From Posidonia oceanica (Eukaryota; Streptophyta; Magnoliopsida; Alismatales; Posidoniaceae), in the NCBI GenBank assembly GCA_037176725.1, contig JAZBRS010000050.1, forward strand, positions 19,052,001 to 19,116,000: a stretch of DNA of 64,000 nt, read 5' to 3'. The notes below the pieces were generated by a model. The model ran no database searches, was not told where the DNA came from, and was given only the letters and a program-made list of their open reading frames with translations. The first letter of the stretch is position 1. Every line of letters starts with the position of its first letter. The position numbers and the translations under genes were made by a program. Positions 23,563 to 35,234 of the stretch are shown here, one piece after another.

Positions 23563-23712
23563 TGGGGTTCTTTCACTTGCTTAAGTGTGTATTTCTCTCA
23601 TCCACCTACGCATGGGGTTCTTTCACTTGCTTAAGTGTGTATTTCTCTCATCCACCTACACATGGGGTTCTTTCACGTACCTATGTGTGGGATTCTCTTC
23701 TCACCTCTAAGG
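23563..23712. repeat. 50-bp tandem repeat, three copies
   Basis: TGGGGTTCTTTCAC starts copies at 23563, 23613 and 23663. Each copy continues with TTGCTTAAGTGTGTATTTC and TCTCATCCACCTAC in the first two. A short frame across it is a consequence of the repeat. Confidence 0.85.
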
Positions 23713-23799
23713 CGTATTTTGTCTCGAATTTCGATGCCATGCTTCCAAATAAAAAAAGTACCCTTTGTTCTAAAGAAAGAATAGATCCAAACACAAACT

Positions 23800-24310
23800 A
23801 CTTGTTGTCGTGTATACACGACACGACTTGCTAAGTACACATTTAGATTTACCGTATTGTTTTGACACAATGACGACTCAATTAACACGAATACACATTT
23901 ACACGTTTATTATACATTTGCATACTTATTACACAAGTACACGATTACACGTTTAAATAATCCTAAGCTAGTAACCACGATTAGTGATTTAGTATAATAA
24001 GGTTAAATAATTACTAGTATAATAAGGTTAAATCTATTAAAATAATGTTAAATAATTACTAGTATAATAATGTGTACTTAGCGTATAAACGGATAGTTGT
24101 GTACTATATACACTATTAGGTAACTAGTATCTACTGTGTACTTATTAGGTTTTTCACACTAGATACGAAAATAACCTATTTAATAATCGTATCTTGTAAG
24201 TAGACATGATAAGTACACCAGACAAGATCAAGGTAAACCCAAATATAGTTATAACGTATCGTGTTTGTATCGTGTCCAAAATTAATAAGTCTAGTTGTGA
24301 CAGACAGGTC
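23800..24310. other. Possible degraded transposon with TACACGACACGAC motifs
   Basis: GTCGTGTATACACGACACGA at about 23,808 and CGTATCGTGTTTGTATCGTG at about 24,257 bracket a stretch rich in ACACG, GTACAC and TAATAAGGTTAAAT repeats. The arrangement looks like a degraded mobile element, but I cannot identify the class. There is no coding sequence. Confidence 0.3.
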
Positions 24311-24898
24311 AAGTTAGACACCACATGTCAAAGCATATGTTTTCATTGTTTCATATCTATCCAAGCTATAACAGAAGATTAATGATTTAATTCTTCCTCT
24401 CCTTCTTCTTTTTCCTCTTTCCTTTTCTTGAATTAGATGATAGATAGTGTTTTGGAGCAGTAGGGTTCTTCTAATCTTCTTCCTACATGCATAATTGCAT
24501 ATGCATGGACCACTCATATGCACCTTTGCCACAATTTCAATTTCCAAACATCCAGCTTTGTTGATTGGTGTGAGATGGAACATGACCGGCAATATTTTTT
24601 TCATCTTGTTTCCAACCCCTAATTTTTTTAAATTAATCTCTCCTTCCCTCAGGATATCTAACCCACTCAATGTAGGACAGATAGCAGTAATCCTCACCAA
24701 ACCTGCAATATTTTCAAATCTGCAAACTTTCTCTGCCCTGTCCTTGGATTAAGTATAAGTTCAAAAACGACGGCAATAATGTGTGTACGGAGAAAACAAA
24801 GAAAAAAGAGAGGAGTCATCATTAATTAAATACTATCATACAACAAGAAGCGAATTAGAATAACGTTTCGTGACAGCAATGTTCCAACTAACTCCCCC

Positions 24899-24906
24899 TA
24901 TAAATA
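24899..24906 (+). promoter_or_regulatory. TATA box of the extensin gene
   Basis: TATAAATA lies 89 bp upstream of the ATG at 24995. A CA-rich 5' leader (ATCACCACCACAGGG) follows, consistent with transcription starting near 24,930. No conflicting upstream ATG lies in the leader. Confidence 0.8.
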
Positions 24907-24994
24907 CGGTTCGAATGGGCTCATCTCAGACAATCACCACCACAGGGACTTCACAACCACCACCACCTCCTCTCGGTGAGACCTCCGGCAAGCT

Positions 24995-26624
24995 ATGATT
25001 ATAAACGTCGGCGACCCCAATCGGGGTCGTCGGTGGCCACTGGCTACAATGCTGGCCGCTGTAGCGGTGCTCGTGGCATTCAGCAACGTCGTGGTTGTTT
25101 CCGGGGACCCTTATATTTATGATTCTCCTCCCCCGCCATATAAGTACGAGTCCCCACCACCACCATCACCAAAGCCATACTACCCTCCTCACCACCATCG
25201 TAAGCTCGTCTTCAAGGTGGTCGGAAAAGTCTACTGTTTCAGGTGCTACGACTGGAGTTACCCTGCTAAGTCTCACAACAGGAAGCACCTCGAAGGTTTG
25301 CACGTCATAATTAATCAAAGTGCGCTCATTGACTATCATGTAATTCATGTTATTATGGGTATTAATTTTTGAATGTGCTCAATTGATGGTAACAGGAGCT
25401 ATCGTCAAGGTGACATGTATGGAAGGGCACAAGGAAATCGTGGCCTACGGTAAGACGAAGGACAATGGCAAGTACAGCATCGAAGTCAAGGGCTACGACT
25501 TCGAGAAGTACGGTGCTGAGATGTGTAAAGCTCAGCTCCATGCACCACCCAAGGGTTCACCATGCAACATCCCCACCGATTATCACGACGGAAAGAAGGG
25601 TGCTAAGCTCCATATCAAGTCAAGCAACTATGCTTTAGCTGTCTACAAGGCCAAGAAGTTAGCTTATGCTCCCAAGAAACCTTACAAGGAATGCTATCAT
25701 AAGTCACCACCTCCCCCATACTACTACCAATCTCCACCACCACCAGTGAAGTCTCCACCACCTCCCTACTACTATCAATCTCCACCACCACCAGAGAAAT
25801 CACCACCTCCTCCATACCACTACGAGTTACCTCCTCCCCCAGTGAAGTCCCCACCTCCCCCCTACTACTACCAATCCCCACCACCACCTGTCAAGTCCCC
25901 CCCTCCTCCATACTACTATGAATTGCCACCTCCACCAGTGAAGTCACCACCACCATCACCTTACTATTACAAATCCCCACCACCACCAAAGAAATCTCCA
26001 CCTCCTCCATACTACTACAAATCGCCACCACCACCGGTGAAGTCACCACCACCTCCTTATTACTACCATTCCCCACCACCACCGATGAAGTCACCACCTC
26101 CTCCTTATTATTACCACGCCCCACCACCACTAGTGAAGTCTCCACCTCCTCCATACAACTACGAATCGCCACCTCCTCTAGTGAAGTCACCACCACCACC
26201 ACTTTACAATTACAAATCTCCACCACCACCAAAGAAATCTCCACCTCCTCCATACTACTACAAATCGCCACCACCACCAGTGAAGTCACCACCTCCTCCT
26301 TATTACTACCATTCTCCACCACCACCCATCAAGTCCCCACCTCCTCCATACTACTACAAGTCACCACCTCCACCAGTGAAATCCCCACCTCCTACTTATT
26401 ACTACCACTCTCCACCACCACCAATGAAGTCACCACCTCCTCCTTATTACTACCACTCCCCACCACCACCGGTGAAGTCACCACCTCCTCCATACTATTA
26501 CGAATCGCCACCTCCTCCAGTGAAGTCACCACCACCACCTTACTATTACAAATCCCCACCACCACCAAAGAAATCTTCACCACCTCCCTACTACTACGAG
26601 TCATCGCCCCCACCAGTGAAGTGA
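24995..26624 (+). CDS. Extensin with Ole e 1-like domain (exons 24995-25295 and 25396-26624)
   Basis: This encodes a secreted cell-wall hydroxyproline-rich glycoprotein. Residues 1-37 form a signal peptide (hydrophobic MLAAVAVLVAF). A short Pro-rich linker with PPHHHRK follows, then an Ole e 1-type domain (about residues 68-200) with six cysteines (VYC, FRC, VTC, EMC, SPC, KEC). From about residue 204 there are tandem SPPPP, YYY and VK/KK blocks. In extensins the SPPPP prolines are hydroxylated and arabinosylated and Tyr residues crosslink. The 100-bp intron (GAAG|GTTTG ... ACAG|GAGC) joins HLE to GAIVKV. As written the protein is 509 aa, ending at TGA 26622-26624, where a Ser codon (TCA) is expected. 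The same frame then stays open to 27284. The ATG at 25049 is a possible alternative start. The 55-90 kDa-scale repeat length is normal for the family. Confidence 0.93.
25296..25395 (+). other. Extensin intron 1 (100 bp)
   Basis: GT at 25296 and AG at 25394-25395 bound an AT-rich intron. Removing it restores one frame across the Ole e 1-like domain (HLE|GAIVKV) and removes the stop met by reading straight through. Confidence 0.92.
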
Positions 26625-27284
26625 CCACCTCCCCCATACTACTACCAATCTCCGCCACCACCAGTGAAGTCTCCACCACCTCCCTACTACTACCAATCCC
26701 CACCACCACCAGAGAAATCACCACCTCCTCCATACCACTACAAGTCACCTCCTCCCCCAGTGAAGTCCCCACCTCCCCCCTACTACTACCAATCCCCACC
26801 ACCACCTGTCAAGTCCCCCCCTCCTCCATACTACTATGAATCGCCACCTCCACCAGTGAAGTCACCACCACCATCACCTTACTATAACAAATCCCCACCA
26901 CCACCAAAGAAATCTCCACCTCCTCCATACTACTACAATTCGCCACCACCACCTCCTTATTACTACCATTCCCCACCACCACCGTTGAAGTCACCACCTC
27001 CTCATTATTACCACTCCCCACCACCACTAGTGAAGTCTCCACCTCCTCCATACAACTACGAATCGCCACCTCCTCCAGTGAAGTCACCACCACCACCACC
27101 TTACTATTACAAATCCCCCCCACCACCAAAGAAATCTCCACCACCTCCCTACTACTACGAGTCGCCACCTCCACCAGTGAAATCCCCACCTCCTCCATAC
27201 CAATACACTTCTCCACCACCACCAGTGAAGGAGGCACCCACTCCAACCTACCTCTACTCCTCCCCGCCTCCAATCTACAAATAA
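26625..27284 (+). pseudogene. Extensin repeat domain downstream of the in-frame stop
   Basis: The frame of the extensin gene continues for 220 codons past the TGA with the same SPPPPYYY and PPPVKSPPPP blocks and ends with VKEAPTP, YLYSSPPPIYK and TAA at 27282-27284. That ending is the natural C-terminus of this kind of protein, so the original product was about 729 aa. Repeat spelling stays intact, with no frameshift, which suggests the nonsense change is recent, or that it is a sequencing error. Confidence 0.85.
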
Positions 27285-27720
27285 GCAATTCACCGTCACC
27301 AATCTCTTCCCCTCCTCAACCAAGTAAGTTTGTTCTTTCAAATCACTTTCTATTACTACTTCCAAACAAACTATAGATAATGCTGCCTTATTTATGTTTC
27401 AACTTAATTGACTGATTGCTTTTGTTAATATTATATATTGCAGGTTGCAATCGTAGCAGAATAAAGGGAGGTTGGAGAAGAGAGAGGCCCTTAAACCAAC
27501 CTCTTACACCCAAGTTTTAAGATAATGCAATGTGAGTGCTCTAGTGGTGGTCATGTTTCATGCAATCTCGATTGTTTGTTCTGGAAAGAGTGGAGTTTTG
27601 GGTCTAGGGCTTCATGGTGGCTATAGTAGAAGAAGAAAAAAAAAAGTTTGTCTTGGGTCTTTATTTGTTTAGTCTTCATAAAATGTTTGTAATTTTATCA
27701 TGTATTTCGATTGTATTTGT
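27285..27720 (+). other. Extensin 3' UTR with an intron (27324-27443)
   Basis: Forty bases after the stop is a consensus donor (CCAA|GTAAGTTTG), with a matching acceptor 120 bp later (ATATTGCAG|GTTGC). An intron in the 3' UTR is a known feature of plant extensin genes. Downstream are T-rich and TGTAATTTTATCATG sequences suited to polyadenylation near 27,690-27,720. The exact cleavage site is not visible. Confidence 0.65.
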
Positions 27721-29896
27721 TTCGACTGTTGTTTAGTCACCACTGGTTCCTGTATTTATGGTCCTTCGATCTGTGCAATAATAACCACAATTCCCAACAC
27801 CATCATATCTCTTTTTCATTTGCTCAAATTTCGTGCCATGTTGAGTTATTGATTGGGGAGGCATCATATCCATGTAGAGATTGCATGGGATCGATGCCAT
27901 TTGCATTGTGTACAGTTGTGGTGATACATATAACATATACCAATGTAAATAGTAGCGACACTGATACACAAGCAACGCAAGAATTATTTTTTGGGGAATT
28001 TGCATACATATCCTTCCAAAGCAATTCAATGCCACACATACCTTCTCATAGATGAATTTGCCATGCATATCCCTATAAATTAAAAATTCATTGCACATAT
28101 ACCCTTATACCCATTGTCTATTTAACTTCTAATGGATCTCCGTTATGGGAAATCTGAAATTTCCAAAATACCCTCAACAACTTAACATTATTCTAAGATA
28201 CGACAAAACTACAAATATTTCCATTAAAGGATTATAAAATTACTAATATACCCTTCATAGATTTTTATAACTGTTATCATCCATCTCAATGCATCTATCA
28301 CAATTCACGATATGAAAATTAGAAGATTCACCATTACATCCATCGGAACAATAACATAGTCATTAATATTTAGAAGTTCATAAAATGTTAACATAATTCG
28401 TCATGTTTAAAAGCTCTCAATTACAACCACTATAACTGTATAACATTAATTTGATGCTGTATTTTGTATCAATTGACTTAACAAAAAGAAGAAGTCGACC
28501 CTTGAAAATCTTGATAGCAACAAAACTTTCACTCCTTTGTTCACTATTTATATTTGTATCATCAACAAAAAACCCGTAATCCTTTCTTCACTTCGGTGTT
28601 CACATCCAAAAAACTTGGCAAAATGATAAAACTTTAAGAAAAAATAAACGACAACAAATAACAATAATAATGAACATAATTCTTATACTCACCAACCAAT
28701 CATTGAGAACATCCATCACTTTTTACCTTCAAAGTTCATCAAAACAAGGTACCTTCAATTAAATATAATTATAGTTTAGAATCATATAAGTCTTTCATAA
28801 ACCATACCATTAAACAAAATTTGGTCTCATACTTGATCAAGCACGCCTTGATGGGAGAAAATGACCACGAGAGGGTCGAAGATAAGTAGCATTTGGTGGA
28901 GCAAAATAATCCATGTTCCTTGAAGTAGTTCCATGATACCCTCTTTCCATGTATGTCAGTACGTGCTTGATGGTTCCCTCCAACTAGACTCGGCTTGGGA
29001 ACCTATGAATGTTTGAGAAGCATAGGAACGCATCAATTGATGGGGAGATACTGGGGAATGCTAATAACCCATAGATGTGTGGGGAACTTGGTAATCTGGA
29101 GGAGGTCAAGGTGCGTGTGCACCTTGCGAAACTTGATTACAAGCGTCATTCCTTTTTGAATTTTTTGGCCTTCCTGGTCGTCTTTTTTGAGTTGGTTGGC
29201 TACATATGGAGAAACAAAATTATGCATGGAGAAGTAATCAATGGCATACTCAATTCAAGTTGTAAACCTGTAACATTTGTTATTTTGTTTGCCTTTTTCA
29301 GTTGAGTCGTCTTGTTAGCTAAACTGAAGGCGTGTGTTTCTGGTACGGGTAAAGGACTCATATTGGAGGCGTGTTTTGATAGCACGTCGGCTAGGCGGGA
29401 TTCTCTGGCGCGATGTTCTGTGCTAGAGTGCAGTGAGTTGTTAGTTTTGCTATTTAGAGTTTGTTGATTCCACTTTAATAATGTTGTTAGTTGGATATAT
29501 CAGATAATGATTTAGATTTAGATTTTCATGAAGATTTGCAATTGATAATCTTGACTTTATTGGATTAATATTGATGATTAGTGTGGTATTTTGAAAGTGT
29601 TTTGTATTGATGGATATATCCTTGCACAAATGGTTTGATTTAATCATGGATTATTTAAGTGGATTGGATACATGAGCATGTATGTGCCTTGCCTTGCTTT
29701 GAGGACCATTTGTGTTTGTATTGGATTCTTGTTGCCAAGTGAACATGTTTTAAATGCATAAGTGGGATTAAGTTAACTTAAGTTGGGTTGAGTGTGTTGA
29801 TTTGGTGTTTGAGTTGGCACCTGTGCATGCATTTCTCGGTGGATCTCGTGGCTTATAATAGGAAGAGGAGGGCTACATGTGGAGTGATTTTCTCAC
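27721..29896. other. AT-rich intergenic DNA
   Basis: No intact gene is seen. On the minus strand near 28,820-29,000 a frame reads YFAPPNATYLRPSRGHF, which looks exon-like but is not recognised. Short frames near 29,030-29,300 have no family signature. Confidence 0.4.
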
Positions 29897-30240
29897 CACT
29901 AGAAAAATAGGAAATCACGAGGACAGATGTCCTCGCTACGTCCTCACGAATTCCTCGCTAATGGCCATAGCGAGGACATTGCGAGGGAAAAAAGTCCTCG
30001 CAGCAGAAATCATCGTATAAACACATTTACAAGGAAATGGCCTCGCTTTGTACACACAAGTATTTTGCGAGGACTTAGCGAGGAAAAAAGTCCTCGCAGT
30101 GTCCTTGCTATTAGTCGCAAGTTCCTCGCAATATGTACGCTATGTCCTGGCAAAATTTTAAAAAAAAATAAAAAAATTTGAAAATTGCAAGGACTTAGCT
30201 AGGACAATGTCCTCGCTAAGTCCTTGTGAGATATAAAAAA
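29897..30240 (+). mobile_element. CACTA-type (En/Spm) transposon terminus with subterminal repeats
   Basis: The sequence begins CACTAGAAAAATAGG, the typical CACTA terminus, preceded by CAC as a possible 3-bp target duplication. Within 340 bp the motif TCCTCGC or its complement GCGAGGA occurs more than ten times in both orientations, as expected for transposase-binding subterminal repeats. At 30,188-30,227 there is a long inverted repeat (CAAGGACTTAGC ... GCTAAGTCCTTG). No transposase or opposite end is visible, so this is a fragment or a short nonautonomous derivative. Confidence 0.75.
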
Positions 30241-31069
30241 AAAATTAAAAAAACTAAATAAAATTTGTTTTTTTATTATTTTGATGTGTGTCTTAGTATT
30301 AAATATTGTAGGCCTCTTACATTGCTATGGCTTGACCATGTAGACCGCTACTCACGCTTGTGTAGTCACCAAATACAAGCTACACCTAGAACTCTAAGTC
30401 CTGGTGCCAAAGTGTAAGACGCCTACTGACTTGTGTCTCTCACGAGTCACAGCCAGCTCAGTGTCACCACACCAAACACTAAGTCCACATCTAATCTTGG
30501 GATAAATCATGATCCCTAAGATCCATCTAAACCATTTAGGGGAGAACTTAGTATTTCTAAGTTCTATAGTATTTTATTCTAACCACAATACCCAAAAAAA
30601 CTTGCTAATTTATTTTAAGCATTCCCTAGAATCAATCTAATTATTATCCTACTCGTTCTATGTCTAAAAATACCTACAAGGTCAACACCTAAGGTAGCAA
30701 CACTAAGCTACCCAAAACCCAACCCATAACACTTAGAAATGGGTACAGGGGGGTCTGGTTCGGCAGACCGTTCCAAAACGGTCGACCGAACCAGGGCCTG
30801 CTTTCCCCTTGTCTCGTGAACCAAATCAGTAGACCGAATGGATCCAGTCGACCTATTTCTGGGTTTAGGGCAACCAGGAAGCAAGATCGGCATAATGAAA
30901 TGGTTTGGTATGCCGAAATGGTTAATTCTATGAGTTTAATACGTACAATAACAGAATATGCACTTCCAAGTAAGAACATGAGGATTACGAAAGACACAAG
31001 GGTAGGTGACTGAGACAGCATAGCCACAACAAGACTCTGTAGAAAGGAAAAAAGAAATTACATGACAAC
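30241..31069. other. Unassigned repeat-like stretch left of the Tat-I LTR
   Basis: There is no gene. Around 30,750-30,850 motifs such as CGGTCGACCGAACC and CAGTAGACCGAATGG resemble the CGGT...CCGA-rich text of the Copia LTRs at 39.2 and 43.8 kb, so this may be an old LTR fragment. The last five bases before the LTR are ACAAC. Confidence 0.35.
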
Positions 31070-34000
31070 TGTAGACACTCTCTTTTGACAGACTTGCAGT
31101 TGGAGAATCTCTGGTGATTTGTTCAGTTTGTGGCATAGTGAAACCCCATTTCAAATCCAAACCCAATTTCAAACCCTAAACCAACCCAGAACATTTCAAA
31201 TACCCAGAACCCAACATCACAAGCCTTCATAAAGCCTAAAACCCGTTGGTGGGTTAAGGACAAGGAAATGGGCCTGGATTTCACTATACAGGTCCAGTCC
31301 ACTGAGTTGTATGCTTGGTCGCCATTCGCAGAGGCGACTAGACCCTGTCACCACTCGCAGAGGTGACTAGATCCTGTCGCAACTCTAAGCGGCGATTGGG
31401 TTTGTCGCTAGCGAGACCGGCAATTTTCTATAACTCAGACCACTGCTTGAATTTCTTCCCGCCTGCCACCACCGGTCACCTCCTCCGCCGCATGGCCTGC
31501 CACCCTGTCCTCTCCCACACTTACTTTCCACTACCTCCACGCACTACACGCCAACGACCACTTACTTCCCTACCACCGGTCACCCTCTCCGCCGACGGCC
31601 TTCTCGCTCTCTCCCAAGCCACTGACCGGCCGACCTGCAACCCTACCACTGGCGACTTCTTCGTCGTCCTTCCCTGCCTACACCTACGCCACTTACTTCC
31701 TCGACTGCCAAGCCCGCTCTCAACCACCCTCACTGCCACCACTTGCTCCATTGAGCCCTTGGCCAGCGAACAAAACCAACACACTATAGACATCCCATTT
31801 TTACAGGTATTCATTGGTGGACGCTTCCGAAGGAGAAGGCTCAGTTAGACCTAACCCCACTCTAGATCCCGACAAACCATCCCAAAAGCCACCTCACATC
31901 CAATACACAGCAAAGCCCAAGCGCACCAATAGCCCAACACCTTGGAATAAGCTCAAAATCTAGCTACTATCTTCTGATACAGACTCAGTGTCTCTAAACG
32001 GCGTCAATTCATGACGTCTATAGAAGATGGAATCAGCTAGCGTCTACCTCAAATGTAGATAAGCGGCGCTCTGTGCAGGCGCGTATTGCTAGCGCGATGC
32101 TTTGTTTCAGTTAAAACTGATAGAAGGATTCTTTTGCCATTCCACTTGGGTGAACCTTCGATCCACTCACCTCATTGGCCCTCCCCGATCTAATGGTGTA
32201 CCACATTACATCAGGACGATCCAGACCTCCATCCAAAGCCCATTTCCGAACATATCCCACGTGGTTTTGAATCAAAACCATGCATTTCCCACATCGATCA
32301 ATCGACGACATCTGAGCCCCGAGCCACCCTATAAAACATGCCCTTGTCCCTCCATTTGAGGCCCCCCGCTGAAAGTTGCGTTGAGATCGTCTTAAGACCA
32401 CCGGAGCCCTTGCATCCCTGTGGAATCCCACTGCAGCCTAGCCTTCTGGAGTTCGTCGCCTTCCATCGAGAGCATGCGCCGACTCTTCACAGGTGAGCAC
32501 CTTTGTCCCTTAGTGTAGCATTAGCTGTTACACACTTCGAGTTTTCTTTAGCTTCATTGCTATCCATCGTTTGTTTTTCCGATTTTCCATTCTACTGTCG
32601 CCGACGAACTTTGTTTTCTTCCGTGTTTTCTGCCTTCGCATTGCATCCAGAAGACCTGTTCGACCTCCATGACCACCGACCTTGGCTCATAGCAGAGCTA
32701 GATTGAATCTCCGGCCGCGACAGTGGCCGGTGACCCATTCTTTTCCCATGAATTACCGTCAGGTGGGGAGGCCATTGCATGCATGCATTCTGTTGTTGTT
32801 CTGCTCCCTGTGATGCATTATCATCTTCTTTAGCTTCGTCGGTCATCACTTCGTAGCTTTCATTCTTGCATTCTGCTTAATTGTGCAACGAGGCAGCGGT
32901 CTATTTTGCATTTTCTGGTGCAAACAAGACAAGCGACAAGATACGGTGCCAGTATTAGGCACTACCTTTGGGCGCATCTATACAACGTCGTTATCTAGCG
33001 CGACTTGTCGGTGCACAGCCTGGAACCAGAACAGTTCCACAACCGATGTGCTTTTTGACTTTTGCAGTCTTTTATGATTGTCTTGCATCTCCTTTTGATT
33101 CATCCAATATCTGCTCGCTTGGTTGTACTTTGAGATCTGTGGTCTCCCTGTAATTCTTGAAACATGTTCTGTGAGCGACAGGATCACATGTATCTTATAC
33201 GCTTTACCTTTGGGTGCGTGTATAAGGCGTCTGTATCTAGCGCTACCTGTAGGCACGCATCCTGAACCAGAGTTTGACCATATGCAGAGTTTTGTTTCTC
33301 TGTTTACTCATCCATTCTCATCCTCCACTGGTTCCTGCATCCATGTTTTATCTTGACTTGCATCGCCTTGCATGGATTTCGATGTTTTGATTTCTGATTG
33401 CATGCATAGAGCAATGATGATTACTATCAAGAGTTCATTTGAATTGTTGGCGCGATGACTGAGCGGAAATCCCCAGCGAATGATCCCAGCACGCCTTAGT
33501 GGCGCGAGTGCCCAGTTTAAGTCCCAGAACACTGCTAGCGTACCTGAGCCCAGTCTTCATGTTTTAAAATGCATTCCCTTCATTATCAGCATTCTGCATG
33601 TTTTCAAAATGTCATAGCATCGCATCTTTGCATTTTGCTTCTTGAAGCATACATTAACTGGCATGATTCGCCTACATTGACTATGCAAAAGCGGAAGTGG
33701 ACCAGGAAGACCGCTCCTTGGGTGCATGGGGGTGCCTAATACCTTCCCCATGTGCAACAAGAGTCCTTACCCATCTCTCTGGACCACAGCGACCTCGTGT
33801 CGCATCCTTTTGAGTCGGATTTCATGTTTCTTTGCATCGCATCGCATGTTTTCCTTTTGTTTCCTTATTCGGTTTTCCTCGTCTTCCTGCATTTAATAGA
33901 CTAGGTGGCGACTCCCCTTTGTTTACCCTTTTTCCCTCGTTTTTACGCTTTTTTCCTTATTCTGGTGTTTTCCCGAGTCTAGCATCCACCCTCGGATTCA

Positions 34001-34102
34001 CCTATTCCATGATCCCTTCGAACCGACGATCGGAGATGCGTGCAAGCTCTTGGCAGCGATCCTCCCCCCTTAAGGTCGCCGGGACCCCCGAAGACATTCA
34101 CA
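31070..34102 (+). mobile_element. Tat-I 5' LTR (3.0 kb)
   Basis: It starts TGTAGACACTCTC, similar to the TGTTGACACCC start of the 5.9-kb LTRs, and ends GAAGACATTCACA just before the primer-binding site. It contains three copies of a 21-nt stem-loop module at 31318-31396, a GC-rich stretch, splice-donor-like CACAG|GTGAGC at about 32,491 and a copy of TGGCGACTC at 33906. Open frames inside it carry no family signature. The partner 3' LTR is outside the window, so the boundaries rest on TG...CA ends, PBS position and comparison with the other LTRs. Confidence 0.75.
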
Positions 34103-34108
34103 AGAAAG

Positions 34109-34126
34109 TGGCGACTCCGCTAAGGA
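34109..34126 (+). promoter_or_regulatory. Tat-I primer-binding site
   Basis: TGGCGACTCCGCTAAGGA begins six bases after the LTR end. TGGCGACTC is complementary to a tRNA 3' end GAGTCGCCA; tRNA-Arg is the primer reported for Ogre-type elements. The exact tRNA is inferred. Confidence 0.7.
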
Positions 34127-35234
34127 TACTAGACTCCAGCTTCCGTTTTTTGCCCTTTCCGCTTTTTGCATAGTCTTAGCTTTGCTTATTTTAGCTTGCA
34201 GCTTCGGTTTACAGTATTTGACTACTACCTTTGTTTTGCTATGAATCATGCCTTTTGTTTGGTGATTACTTCATTTCACACAAACATGCTATGACACTAC
34301 ACACGCACATATCATGCCTGTATATGCCTTTTGATGTGTTGGATGTTTCTCATTTTTCACTAATCGTGATGCACAAACAACAACACATGCCATGTACGTG
34401 CCTTTTGAAGTGGTGTATGATGAATGCTTGCCATGTCTTCTTGTTTTTCTTCCCTTCTAGCATTAGGTCTAAAGAAGATTAGAGATGTGATTGCCTCTCT
34501 CTTGGTTTAACTAAAACATGCAAGTAAAAGGAACATCTAGGCTTACTAGATCCTACACACACCTTTTCATCCCCCATGGTTAAAAAATGCAAGTAAAAAC
34601 TTAACTCATATTTGCATGATTGATCATATAGGGCATGCATCCTCTCATCTGAGTCCACCTATCAGTCTGAGAAGGATAGGTCTAGTCTCTCGTTCTATAG
34701 CTTCGGCGTGGGACGGTCGGCTAGTCTATTCCCCCTTGTCCGAGGTCACGTCGGTGTTTGTAGAGGTACACGCTTACTGCTACTGCAGGAGACATGACCT
34801 ACGAATTCACCACTCGTCTCTCCTTTACCCTTGGCTTCAGCTGGGATAAGGAAAAGGCGGGGCCTATTTTTTCTATCCTGAGTCAGAGACCCATACACCC
34901 GAGAGAGTCCAAAGTAGACAACTACTAGGACACACTAGATAGGGTGAGAGAGCACATACTAGAAAGCATGCATATGTGCCATTCATACCACATTTAAACA
35001 CTTGCATTTCGTCTTTAGGTTTTAACACCTGTTTGCTTGTGTTTGCCTCCACAGGTCTGTGTGTGAGTTCCTTAGCTGGAGCTCAAGTCTGTTTTCTTCG
35101 CTCACACCCCTATTGTGACGATCTTTCTCGATCCTCCTTTCCCAAGTTACTCGTCGAGTTCGACGATAGCTCGTCTTAGGTGTCGTTCCCTTTTTCCCAG
35201 CCACAGTCCGATTCTCACTCACTCATGGTCAGCT
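34127..35234 (+). other. Tat-I untranslated leader
   Basis: This is long noncoding sequence between the PBS and gag. Apart from CATGC-rich low-complexity text, nothing is recognised. Long leaders are usual in Tat/Ogre elements. Confidence 0.5.

Noticed and set aside
25615..27365. Antisense frames rich in Val, Glu and Ser opposite the extensin repeats
   Set aside because: Shadows of the periodic SPPPPYYY coding sequence on the other strand.
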